DNA of 31,781 bases from Burkholderiales bacterium (GTDB lineage: Bacteria > Pseudomonadota > Gammaproteobacteria > Burkholderiales > SG8-41): positions 1-31,781 of the forward strand of contig JAIESJ010000247.1 in the NCBI GenBank assembly GCA_019746155.1. The letters run 5' to 3'. The notes under the pieces are model-generated. The model searched no databases, was not told the DNA's origin, and saw only the letters and a list, made by a program, of their open reading frames with translations. Each line of letters starts with the position of its first letter. Positions within the stretch are counted from its first letter, which is position 1. This document shows, piece by piece, positions 23,044-30,205 of this stretch. The translations under genes were made by a program, and so were the position numbers.

Positions 23044-23132
23044 CGAATCGTTAATTGTTAATCGTAAAGGTTAAACCCGCAGCATCCGTCGCTTCGGCGA
23101 TTCACGATTCACGATTCACGAATCACGATTCA
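23044..23132. repeat. Pair of inverted heptamer arrays (GAATCGT / CGATTCA)
   Basis: The left array is CGAATCG, TTAATTG, TTAATCG and a degenerate unit (23044-23071). The right array has five units of CGATTCA, one with a base change (23098-23132), ending six bases before the etfA stop. The right array reversed reads TGAATCG, matching the left array's orientation-flipped word. Confidence 0.85.
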
Positions 23133-23137
23133 CGGAA

Positions 23138-24067
23138 TTAAAGTTCCGCTGTGAACTCGGGAACCGCCTTGAACAGGTCTTCCACCAGCCAGTAATTGGC
23201 TACCGAGAAAATCGGCGCCTCCGGGTCCTTGTTGATGGCGACGATCACCTTGCTGTCCTTCATGCCGGCCAGGTGCTGGATCGCGCCGGAGATGCCGACC
23301 GCGATGTAGAGCTCGGGGGCCACGATCTTGCCGGTCTGCCCGACCTGGTAATCATTGGGCACGAAACCCGAATCGACCGCCGCGCGCGAAGCGCCGACCG
23401 CGGCGCCGAGCTTGTCGGCCAGCGCTTCGAGAATCTTGAAGTTCTCGGCGCTGCCCATGCCGCGCCCGCCGGAGACGACGATGCGCGCTGCGGTCAGTTC
23501 CGGGCGGTCGGACTTGGACAGTTCCTGGCCGTTGAATTTCGACAGCCCCGAATCCGCAGCCGGCGCAAGATTTTCGACCGGCGCCGGCGCCGCACTCTCG
23601 CCCGCCGCATCAAACCCGGTGGCACGCACCGTGACGACCTTGATCCTGTCTTTCGACTGCACCGTCGCCAGCACATTGCCGGCATAGATCGGCCGCACAA
23701 AGGTATCCGGCGATTCCACCGCGCTGATGTCGGAAATCTGCTGCACGTCGAGCACTGCCGCCACCCGCGGCATGAAGTTTTTGCCGAAACCGGTCGCCGG
23801 CGCGACGATGTGCGTGTATTGATCGGCTATGGTCAGCACCAGCGCCGCCAGGTTTTCCGCCAGCGCCCCCGCGTAGTGAGGCGCGTCGCACAGCAGGACT
23901 TTGGCGACGCCCGCCACCTTGGCCGCGGCCTGTGCCGCCGCGCCGCATTGATGGCCGGCCACCAGCACCGTGATGTCACCGCCCATTCTGGCGGCGGCGG
24001 CGATGGTGTTGGCGACGCCCGGCTTGAGCTGCTGGTTATCGTGTTCCGCTATGACTAAAACGCTCAT
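23138..24067 (-). CDS. etfA: Electron transfer flavoprotein alpha subunit
   Basis: A 309-residue EtfA, the FAD-carrying subunit of the soluble ETF heterodimer. It collects electrons from acyl-CoA dehydrogenases and passes them to ETF-QO. The C-terminal FAD domain is intact: IVVSGGRGMGS, ASRAAVDSGFVPNDYQVGQTG and LYIAVGISGAIQHLAGM. Length is typical (about 310). Start: ATG preceded by AAAGGAT about eight bases upstream. It follows etfB by 62 bp on the same strand, and the acyl-CoA dehydrogenase gene comes next, the common etfB-etfA-acd order. No odd residues were noticed. Confidence 0.96.
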   Translation of the reverse strand: MSVLVIAEHDNQQLKPGVANTIAAAARMGGDITVLVAGHQCGAAAQAAAKVAGVAKVLLCDAPHYAGALAENLAALVLTIADQYTHIVAPATGFGKNFMPRVAAVLDVQQISDISAVESPDTFVRPIYAGNVLATVQSKDRIKVVTVRATGFDAAGESAAPAPVENLAPAADSGLSKFNGQELSKSDRPELTAARIVVSGGRGMGSAENFKILEALADKLGAAVGASRAAVDSGFVPNDYQVGQTGKIVAPELYIAVGISGAIQHLAGMKDSKVIVAINKDPEAPIFSVANYWLVEDLFKAVPEFTAEL

Positions 24068-24129
24068 TAAATCCGATCCTTTGCTTCGACATATTCACCA
24101 ACGGCCGGGGCGCGATGCCCCCGCGCTAC

Positions 24130-24879
24130 TTAGATCACCTTCGCTTCGTTCCTGAGCTTGGCCACCAGTTCCTTCACGTCGGCGACCTTGACGCCGGCGC
24201 CGCGCTTGGGCGGCTCCTGCACTTTCAGTATCGTGAGCCGCGGTGCGATATCGACACCAAGCGCGTCGGGCTTCATCACCTCGAGCGGTTTCTTTTTCGC
24301 CTTCATGATATTGGGCAGCGTCACGTAGCGCGGCTCATTGAGGCGCAGATCGGCGGTGACCACCGCCGGCAGCCTGACCGTCAGCTTCTCGAGACCGCCG
24401 TCGATCTCGCGCGTGACGTCGGCAGTTTCGCCGTTGACCGTGATACTGGAAATGAAAGCCGCCTGCGGCCAGCCGAGGAGCGCCGCCAGCATCTGCCCCG
24501 ATTGGTTGGAGTCGTCGTCGATCGCCTGCTTGCCCATGATGACAAGCTTCGGCTGTTCCTTGTCGACGATGGCTTTGAGCACCTTGGCCACCGCCAGCGG
24601 CTGGACCTCGCCGGCGGTTTCGACCAGGATACCGCGGTCGGCCCCCATCGCCATCGCGGTACGCAACGTTTCCTGGCATTGCTGGACACCGATGGAAACC
24701 GCGACGATTTCGGACGCCACCCCGGCTTCTTTCATGCGCACCGCCTGCTCGACCGCGATCTCGCAGAACGGGTTCATCGTCATCTTGACATTGGCGGTCT
24801 CGACGCCGCTGCCGTCCGATTTGACGCGCACCTTCACGTACGGGTCAATCACGCGTTTTACCGTGACCAGGACTTTCAT
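24130..24879 (-). CDS. etfB: Electron transfer flavoprotein beta subunit
   Basis: A 249-residue EtfB, the AMP-binding partner of EtfA. Family blocks are KVLVTVKRVIDPYVKVRV at the start, MNPFCEIAVEQAVRMKE, and the AMP-site region IMGKQAIDDDSNQSGQMLA at about residues 114-132. The recognition loop region LRLNEPRYVTLPNIMKAKKK is where acyl-CoA dehydrogenases dock. Start: ATG with AGGGAG about six bases upstream. A possible -10 (TAAAAT on the minus strand, 24933-24928) lies about 50 bp upstream, but its -35 is poor. The leader begins right after an IS remnant, so etfBA and following genes probably form their own transcription unit, separate from liv. Confidence 0.96.
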   Translation of the reverse strand: MKVLVTVKRVIDPYVKVRVKSDGSGVETANVKMTMNPFCEIAVEQAVRMKEAGVASEIVAVSIGVQQCQETLRTAMAMGADRGILVETAGEVQPLAVAKVLKAIVDKEQPKLVIMGKQAIDDDSNQSGQMLAALLGWPQAAFISSITVNGETADVTREIDGGLEKLTVRLPAVVTADLRLNEPRYVTLPNIMKAKKKPLEVMKPDALGVDIAPRLTILKVQEPPKRGAGVKVADVKELVAKLRNEAKVI

Positions 24880-25004
24880 CGCTACTCCCTGCGGAATGTA
24901 CTCGGAAAGAAAAATGAGGAAAGCCGCATTTTACCGGATTGCGCTGCCCAAAGAAACGGCGCCGACCGGATTCCAGCTTGTGGATTCGGCGCGGAAACAA
25001 CGCT

Positions 25005-25088
25005 AGCAGCCTGCCGGACTGATCTGTTTGAGGTTGTGCGTAACGACACCGGATGGACTTCTGATGAAGGCCGTTGCGACAGGCTGCT
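25005..25088. mobile_element. 84-bp segment with 9-bp inverted ends, possible IS end or MITE
   Basis: AGCAGCCTG (25005-25013) and CAGGCTGCT (25080-25088) are exact inverted repeats enclosing 66 bp without a gene. Ends of this GCAGCCTG kind are common among IS termini. It lies 50 bp from a transposase fragment, so it may be the non-coding end of the same decayed IS. Together with that fragment it accounts for most of the gene-free gap between etfB and livM; no other feature was seen there. Confidence 0.45.
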
Positions 25089-25140
25089 TACAAAAAGGCA
25101 AGGCGTGATTCCGCCGGCACCGCCCGTCCCCGTCAGCCCA

Positions 25141-25212
25141 TCACCCTGCCAGAACGAGTAATCGCTTCACGTTGTAGGCCAGACACACCAGCGCCCACTC
25201 GTTCTTGACCTC
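25141..25212 (-). pseudogene. 3' fragment of an IS transposase (IS1182/IS5-like)
   Basis: Read on the minus strand, this codes EVKNEWALVCLAYNVKRLLV and ends LAG then TGA (25143-25141). The pattern VxxEWxLxxLAYNxKR is the end of the DDE domain of IS1182/IS5-type transposases. Only about 23 codons remain. The likeness is lost at 25213, immediately before the livM stop, so the break is at the very end of livM. Confidence 0.6.
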
Positions 25213-25213
25213 G

Positions 25214-26194
25214 TCAGGCCTTCGTGTCTTTCACATCAGCCTGCCGGGCAGAAAGCCCGACAGGCCGCTGGTACAGGTTCCTGAACAGCGCCATCAGCTC
25301 GCCGACGATGCCGCGGCGGAAGGCGAGCACGCATATCACGAAAATGAAGCCCATGATGACCTGGACCCACGAGCCCACCTTGTCGGCAAGCTCGTTCTGC
25401 AGCGTCACGATGACGAACGCGCCGACCACCGGGCCGAACACCGTGCCCATGCCGCCCAGCAGCGTCATCAGCACCACTTCGCCGGACATGTGCCAGTGCG
25501 CGTCGGTAAGCGAAGCGAGCTGAAAGACCACGGTCTTGGTCGCCCCGGCCAGTCCCGACAGCGTCGCCGAGATCACGAACGCGAGCAGCTTGTATTTGGC
25601 CACGTCGTAGCCGAGAGAAATCGAGCGCGGCTCGTTCTCGCGGATCGATTTCAGCACCTGTCCGAACGGTGAATGTATGGTGCGATAGATCATGAAAAAA
25701 CCGAACAGGAAAATCGCGAATACCACGTAATAGAGGTTCACGTTGTTCGTGAGGTCGATCACCCCGAACATCATGCCGCGCGGCACGCCCTGCAGGCCGT
25801 CCTCGCCGCCGGTGAATTTCATCTGCAGCCATACGAAATAAAGCATCTGCGCCAGCGCCAGCGTGATCATTGCAAAGTAGATGCCGGCGCGCCGGATGGC
25901 GAGGCTGCCGAACAGATATCCGAGCACCCCGGCAAAAACGGTGCCGGCCAGGAGGCCGATTTCCGGCGGCAGGCCCCACACCTTCAGCGCATGGCCGGTG
26001 ATGTAACTGGCGGCGCCGAAAAAAGCGGCGTGGCCGAACGACAGCAGCCCGGTGTAGCCCAGCAACAGATTGAACGCACACGCAAAAAGCGCAAAGCACC
26101 AGCCCTTCATCAGGAACGTCGGATAAATGTTGAGCCACGGCGCCACCACACCGGCGATGATCAACAAGATGAATCCAAGCGCGGTCCTGCTCAT
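25214..26194 (-). CDS. livM: LIV-type ABC transporter permease LivM
   Basis: A 326-residue inner-membrane permease with about eight to ten hydrophobic helices. Family signatures are FNLLLGYTGLLSFGHAAFFG near residue 45, GIYFAMITLALAQM, and the cytoplasmic coupling loop SIRENEPRSISLGYDVAKYK that meets the ATPases. It pairs with LivH to form the channel of a branched-chain amino acid or related (HAAT) importer. The ATG at 26194 overlaps the livH stop as ATGA, so translation is coupled; the frame stays open further upstream only by chance within livH. The C-terminus ends one base from an IS transposase remnant, so the last residues (ADVKDTKA) may not be ancestral. Confidence 0.93.
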   Translation of the reverse strand: MSRTALGFILLIIAGVVAPWLNIYPTFLMKGWCFALFACAFNLLLGYTGLLSFGHAAFFGAASYITGHALKVWGLPPEIGLLAGTVFAGVLGYLFGSLAIRRAGIYFAMITLALAQMLYFVWLQMKFTGGEDGLQGVPRGMMFGVIDLTNNVNLYYVVFAIFLFGFFMIYRTIHSPFGQVLKSIRENEPRSISLGYDVAKYKLLAFVISATLSGLAGATKTVVFQLASLTDAHWHMSGEVVLMTLLGGMGTVFGPVVGAFVIVTLQNELADKVGSWVQVIMGFIFVICVLAFRRGIVGELMALFRNLYQRPVGLSARQADVKDTKA

Positions 26195-27105
26195 CGTTCG
26201 CGTCCAAACAGGCCGGCCGGTCTCACCAGCAGCACAATCACCATGATCACGAAAATCACCACCGCCGAAGCTTCGGAATAGAACACTTTGGTCAACCCCT
26301 CGATCAACCCCAGAGCGAGACCGGTCACGATCGACCCCAGGATGGAGCCCATGCCGCCGATCACCACCACCGCAAACACCACAATAATGAGATCCGCGCC
26401 CATTTTCGGCCCCACCGTGAAAATCGGCGCGGCGAGCACGCCGGCAAACGCGGCGAGCGCCACGCCGAAGCCGTAGGTGAGCGTGATCATGAGCGGCACG
26501 TTGATGCCGAACGCCTGCGTGAGCTTGGGGTTCTCGGTACCGGCGCGCAGATAAGCGCCGAGCTTGGTACGCTCGATCACGTACCAGGTCGCAAAGCACA
26601 CGACGAGAGAAGCGACGATCACCCAGGCGCGATACTTGGGCAAGAACATGAAACCGAGATTGATCGCGCCCTGCAGCGCCTCGGGAATCTCGTACTGCTG
26701 GCCGGAGATGCCGTACCAGTCGCGGAACAGGCCTTCGATGATGAGCGCGATGCCGAAGGTGAGCAGAAGGCCATACAGATGATCCAGCTTGTAGAGATGC
26801 CGCAGCATGGTGCGCTCGATCACGATGCCGAAGGCGCCGACCAGCAGCGGCGAGAGCAGCAAAGCCGTCCAGTAACTGACCGAGAACCCGGGATCGCCGA
26901 TCCACTGCCCGACCTGCGTCAATCCGATCCAGGCGATGAACGCCCCCATCATGTACTGGGCGCCGTGGCTGAAGTTGATGATGTTGAGCATGCCGAAAAT
27001 CACGGCAAGACCCAGGCTCAGGATGGCATAGAACGAGCCGTTGATCAGCCCCACCAGCAACTGGCCGTAGAGCGCCTGCGGCGTGATGCCCAGCAACTCA
27101 AACAT
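26191..27105 (-). CDS. livH: LIV-type ABC transporter permease LivH
   Basis: A permease of about 304 residues, partner of LivM. Landmarks are GQLLVGLINGSFYAILSLGLAVIFGMLNIINFSHGA near the N-terminus, the coupling loop RAGTENPKLTQAFGINV, and VVVIGGMGSILGSIVTGLALG. It has about eight membrane helices. The ATG at 27105 (MFELLG) is preferred because homologues start at this point; an ATG at 27120 (MHCFPMFELLG) is equally open, and neither has a clear Shine-Dalgarno. livH is separated from livK by 116-131 bp carrying a strong hairpin inside heptamer arrays. It overlaps livM by four bases. Confidence 0.93.
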   Translation of the reverse strand: MFELLGITPQALYGQLLVGLINGSFYAILSLGLAVIFGMLNIINFSHGAQYMMGAFIAWIGLTQVGQWIGDPGFSVSYWTALLLSPLLVGAFGIVIERTMLRHLYKLDHLYGLLLTFGIALIIEGLFRDWYGISGQQYEIPEALQGAINLGFMFLPKYRAWVIVASLVVCFATWYVIERTKLGAYLRAGTENPKLTQAFGINVPLMITLTYGFGVALAAFAGVLAAPIFTVGPKMGADLIIVVFAVVVIGGMGSILGSIVTGLALGLIEGLTKVFYSEASAVVIFVIMVIVLLVRPAGLFGRER

Positions 27106-27127
27106 CGGAAAGCAATGCAAAAAATCG

Positions 27128-27240
27128 TGAAGGCATGAAGGGCGAAGGGTGACGCCCCCTCACCCGCCCTCTCCCCCGAAAACGGGGGAGAGGAGGGGCA
27201 GAGCTTTTCCTCTTCACACGGTCACTTTTCACTCATTCAC
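27128..27240. repeat. Heptamer arrays enclosing a strong GC-rich hairpin (copy 3 of 3)
   Basis: Left: TGAAGGCA, TGAAGGG, CGAAGGG, TGACGCC (27128-27156). Right: TCAC at 27214, 27222, 27229 and 27237, the last overlapping the livK stop codon. Between them CCTCTCCCCCG (27168-27178) and CGGGGGAGAGG (27183-27193) form a perfect 11-bp stem with an AAAA loop, flanked by CCCTCACCC. It could stop or pause transcription between livK and livH, or protect the livK mRNA end. Confidence 0.8.
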
Positions 27241-28490
27241 ATCTTGAGGAGCGGGCATTCGGTCTTGGCGCCCGGCATCACCGCGTCCTCGGCCTTGATC
27301 ACCTGGCGGACGTGGTAGTAATCCCACGGCGATTTCGATTCCTGCGGCTTTTTCACCTGCAGCAGATAGAAATCGTGAACCAGCCTACCGTCGTCGCGGA
27401 TTTTCGCGTTTTTCGCGAAAAAGTCGTTGACCGGCGTCTCCTTCATCTTCTTCATGACGGCCTTCGCTTCGTCGGTGCCGGCGGCCTTGACGGCCTTGAG
27501 GTAGTGCAGGGTCGAGGAATAGACGCCGGCCTGCACCATGGTCGGCATGCGTTTGTGCTTCTCAAAGAAGCGCTTCGACCAGGCGCGCGTCTCGTCGTTG
27601 AAGTCCCAGTAGAAACCCTCGGTAAGATACATGCCCTGGGTCGCCTTGAGACCGAGACTGTGGATGTCGGAGATGAACATCAGCAGCCCGGCCAGCGACT
27701 GCTTGGGCGTGATGCCGAATTCCGCCGCCTGCTTGATCGCGTTCTGGGTGTCGGCGCCAGCGTTGGCAAGCCCGATCACTTTCGCGCCCGAAGCCTGCGC
27801 TTTCAGCAGGAACGACGAGAAGTCGGTGCCCGGGAACGGGTGACGCACCGAGCCCAGCACCTTGCCGCCGTTGGCAATGACCACCTCGGTGGTGTCCTTC
27901 TCCAGCGCATGCCCGAACGCGTAATCCGCAGTGAGGAAAAACCAGGTGTCGCCCCCCTGCTTCACTACCGCCTTGCCGGTACCGACCGCCAGCGCGTAGG
28001 TGTCGTAGACGTAGTGGACGTTGAGATCGGTGCAGTTCTTGCCGGTGATCGGCGTCGAGGCCGCGCCCGAGACGATGGTGATGCGGTTCATCTGCTTTGC
28101 CACCGGCATCACCGCCAGCGCCGTGGAAGTCGTCACCAGGTCGCCGATCATGTCGACCTGGTCGCGCTCGAACCATTCGCGCGCCCGGTTCGAAGCAACG
28201 TCACCTTTGTTCTGGTGATCGGCCGTAACCAGTTCGATCTTGAACGCCCGGTCTTTCTCCTGCGCCTGAAAATCCTCGATCGCCATTTTTGCCGCCAATA
28301 CCGAGCCCGACCCGGCAAGGTCTGAATAAGTACCTGAAAGATCAGTTAAAATTCCGATCTTGACCATGCCGTCGGACAGCTTGACCGCAGCGGGCTTGGC
28401 GTCGGCCTTTTTCTGCTGCGCGAGTGCAACGCCCGCCGGCAGCGACATCAGGGCAGCGCTAACCAGCGCAAACATCAATTTGTGTTTCAT
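27237..28490 (-). CDS. livK: LIV-type ABC transporter substrate-binding protein
   Basis: A 417-residue periplasmic binding protein of the LivJ/LivK (type I) class. The signal peptide is MKHKLMFALVSAALMSLPAGVALA, cleaved before QQKKADAK. The mature part begins VKIGILTDLSGTYSDLAGSGSV, then IVSGAASTPITGKNC and FFLTADYAFGHALEKDT. The ligand is not evident; this subgroup includes binders of branched-chain amino acids, urea, amides and aromatic or aliphatic acids. The neighbouring acyl-CoA synthetase and beta-oxidation genes make an organic acid possible (inference). Start: ATG with AAAGGAGG at good spacing, one of the strongest sites in the window, matching the high expression such proteins need. 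It lies between livF and livH. Confidence 0.92.
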   Translation of the reverse strand: MKHKLMFALVSAALMSLPAGVALAQQKKADAKPAAVKLSDGMVKIGILTDLSGTYSDLAGSGSVLAAKMAIEDFQAQEKDRAFKIELVTADHQNKGDVASNRAREWFERDQVDMIGDLVTTSTALAVMPVAKQMNRITIVSGAASTPITGKNCTDLNVHYVYDTYALAVGTGKAVVKQGGDTWFFLTADYAFGHALEKDTTEVVIANGGKVLGSVRHPFPGTDFSSFLLKAQASGAKVIGLANAGADTQNAIKQAAEFGITPKQSLAGLLMFISDIHSLGLKATQGMYLTEGFYWDFNDETRAWSKRFFEKHKRMPTMVQAGVYSSTLHYLKAVKAAGTDEAKAVMKKMKETPVNDFFAKNAKIRDDGRLVHDFYLLQVKKPQESKSPWDYYHVRQVIKAEDAVMPGAKTECPLLKM

Positions 28491-28523
28491 TTTTATCCTC
28501 CTTTGAAGGTGATAGACAAGGTT

Positions 28524-29246
28524 TCAAACGCCCAGCAACTCGTGCAAACAATCCATCTTGGACTCCAATTCGTTCTTGGTCACGGTCTCCACGATGCGCC
28601 CGTGTTCGATCACGTAATGCCGGTCGGCAAGCGGCGCCGCAAAGCGGAAGTTCTGCTCGACCATGATGATAGTGTAACCGCGCTCCTTCAGCCCGCGGAT
28701 CAATCGTCCCAGCGACTGCACGATCACCGGCGCGAGCCCTTCGCTGATCTCGTCGAGCAGCAACAGCCTGGCGCCGGTGCGCAGGATGCGGGCAATGGCC
28801 AGCATCTGCTGCTCGCCGCCCGACAGCCGCATGCCGGGACTGTTTCTGCGCTCGGCAAGATTCGGAAACATCCCGTAGATTTCCGTAACCGGCATGCCGC
28901 CGCTCGCCACTTCCGGCGGCAGCATCAGGTTCTCCTCCGTCGTGAGGCCGGCAAAAATGCCGCGTTCCTCGGGACAGTAGCCGATGCCGAGGTGCGCAAT
29001 ATGGTGCGTCGGCATGGCTATCGTCTCCCGGCCGTTGACCATGATCGAGCCGCTGCGCTTCCCCGTGAGCCCCAGGAGCGCACGCAGCGTGGTGGTGCGT
29101 CCGGCACCGTTGCGGCCCAGAAGCGTCACGACTTCGCCGCGGTTCACGGTAAAATCAATGCCGTGCAGGATATGTGATTCGCCGTAGAAGGCATGCAGGT
29201 CGGTGACCCGCAGCATTTCCGTGTCCGGTGCAAACGCACTTGTCAT
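28524..29246 (-). CDS. livF: LIV-type ABC transporter ATPase LivF, Walker A Lys replaced by Arg
   Basis: A 240-residue ABC ATPase of the LivF type. The signature LSGGEQQMLAIARIL, Walker B LLLLDEISEGLAP and the switch region IIMVEQN are normal. The Walker A loop reads GRNGAGRTT (residues 44-52), with Arg50 (codon CGC) where Lys is usual. LivF works as a dimer with LivG, whose Walker A is normal. Start: ATG at 29246 with AGGGTGA upstream; an in-frame Met at residue 11 (29216) is a possible alternative, since the first ten residues are not part of the domain. It is 36 bp downstream of livG and 33 bp upstream of livK, so they are one operon. Confidence 0.93.
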   Translation of the reverse strand: MTSAFAPDTEMLRVTDLHAFYGESHILHGIDFTVNRGEVVTLLGRNGAGRTTTLRALLGLTGKRSGSIMVNGRETIAMPTHHIAHLGIGYCPEERGIFAGLTTEENLMLPPEVASGGMPVTEIYGMFPNLAERRNSPGMRLSGGEQQMLAIARILRTGARLLLLDEISEGLAPVIVQSLGRLIRGLKERGYTIIMVEQNFRFAAPLADRHYVIEHGRIVETVTKNELESKMDCLHELLGV

Positions 29247-29282
29247 CCATCACCCTTGCAGGATACACCGAATCGGCAGGCG

Positions 29283-30038
29283 CTAGTCATGGGCGGCCCC
29301 GACATAGGCTTCAAGAACCTGCGGGTTCTTTGACACCTCCTCGTACGGCCCCTCGGCCAGCACCGAGCCGTGTTGCAGCACGGTGATGACATGCGACAGA
29401 TCGGCGACGACGTTGAGATTATGTTCCACCATGAGAACGGTGCGGTCGGCAGCGACTTTTTTTATCAGCCCGACCACGCGCCCCACGTCCTCGTGCCCCA
29501 TGCCCTGCGTCGGCTCGTCGAGCAGCATCAGCTCCGGGTCCAGCGCCAGCGTGGTCGCAATCTCGAGCGCGCGCTTGCGGCCATAGGGCAACTCCACCGT
29601 CATCGTGCCGGCGAACGACGCCAGGTCCACCGCTTCCAGCAGTTCCATCGCGCGCCCGTTCAGCTGCTCCAGCGATTTCTGCGATTTCCAGAAATGAAAC
29701 GAGGTGCCGAGTTTGCGCTGCAGGCCGATACGCACGTTCTCCAGCACCGTGAGGTGGGGAAACACCGCGGAAATCTGGAACGAACGGATGATACCGCGGC
29801 GCGCCACTTGCGCCGGCCTGTCTTCCGTAATATCGGTGCCGTTATAAAAAATGCTGCCAGTCGTCGGCTGCAGAAATTTGGTGAGCAGGTTGAACACCGT
29901 GGTCTTGCCCGCGCCATTGGGGCCGATCAGCGCGTGTATCGAGCCGCGCCTGACCTTGAGATTAACGTCGCTGACCGCGACGAAACCCTTGAACTCCTTG
30001 GTGAGCCCGCGCGTTTCGAGAATGTATTCGTTACTCAT
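29283..30038 (-). CDS. livG: LIV-type ABC transporter ATPase LivG
   Basis: A 251-residue ABC ATPase of the LivG type. Walker A is GPNGAGKTT with Lys45; the signature loop is the LivG form LPYGRKRALEIATTLA; Walker B is LMLLDEPTQGM; and the H-loop is MVEHN. The C-terminal ILAEG/VLAEGPYEEVSKNPQVLEAYVG block is the LivG tail. The ATG at 30038 is chosen over a TTG one codon earlier; AGG lies six bases upstream. It is the first liv gene in the reading direction, 167 bp downstream of the acyl-CoA synthetase across a repeat-bearing gap, so the liv operon could start here or be read through from the synthetase gene. Confidence 0.94.
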   Translation of the reverse strand: MSNEYILETRGLTKEFKGFVAVSDVNLKVRRGSIHALIGPNGAGKTTVFNLLTKFLQPTTGSIFYNGTDITEDRPAQVARRGIIRSFQISAVFPHLTVLENVRIGLQRKLGTSFHFWKSQKSLEQLNGRAMELLEAVDLASFAGTMTVELPYGRKRALEIATTLALDPELMLLDEPTQGMGHEDVGRVVGLIKKVAADRTVLMVEHNLNVVADLSHVITVLQHGSVLAEGPYEEVSKNPQVLEAYVGAAHD

Positions 30039-30053
30039 CAAAACCTGAATTCA

Positions 30054-30185
30054 GCCACAGAGAACAGCCGATTCCTTGAACCGCCGAGACGCCAAGATAA
30101 AAACAGATTTATTTCGTTTTTCCTTCACGTCCTTGGCATTAATGCTTTTAATGCCTTTCTTTGTGCTCCCTGTGACCTCTGTGGC
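30054..30185. repeat. Nested inverted repeats (GCCACAGAG / CTCTGTGGC) upstream of livG
   Basis: Outer arms GCCACAGAG (30054-30062) and CTCTGTGGC (30177-30185) are exact complements. Inside, GCCAAG (30091-30096) faces CTTGGC (30132-30137), next to degenerate ACCGCCGAGACGCCAAGA and TCACGTCCTTGGC words. This fills the gap between livG and the acyl-CoA synthetase and is AT-richer than the genes. Similar CACAGAG/CGCCAAG elements are widespread in proteobacterial intergenic DNA, as far as I recall. Confidence 0.75.
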
Positions 30186-30205
30186 CAAGTATTTGTTTTT
30201 TCAAT

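Noticed and set aside
21298..23061. 587-codon open frame on the plus strand opposite the DmdC-like gene
   Set aside because: Antisense shadow with no recognisable motif; the minus-strand gene has all acyl-CoA dehydrogenase signatures.
24115..25161. 348-codon plus-strand frame opposite etfB
   Set aside because: Antisense of etfB plus non-coding DNA; no domain, and etfB is certain.
26195..26905. N-terminal extension of the livM frame
   Set aside because: It runs through livH in another frame; the ATGA overlap at 26191-26194 gives a normal LivM start.
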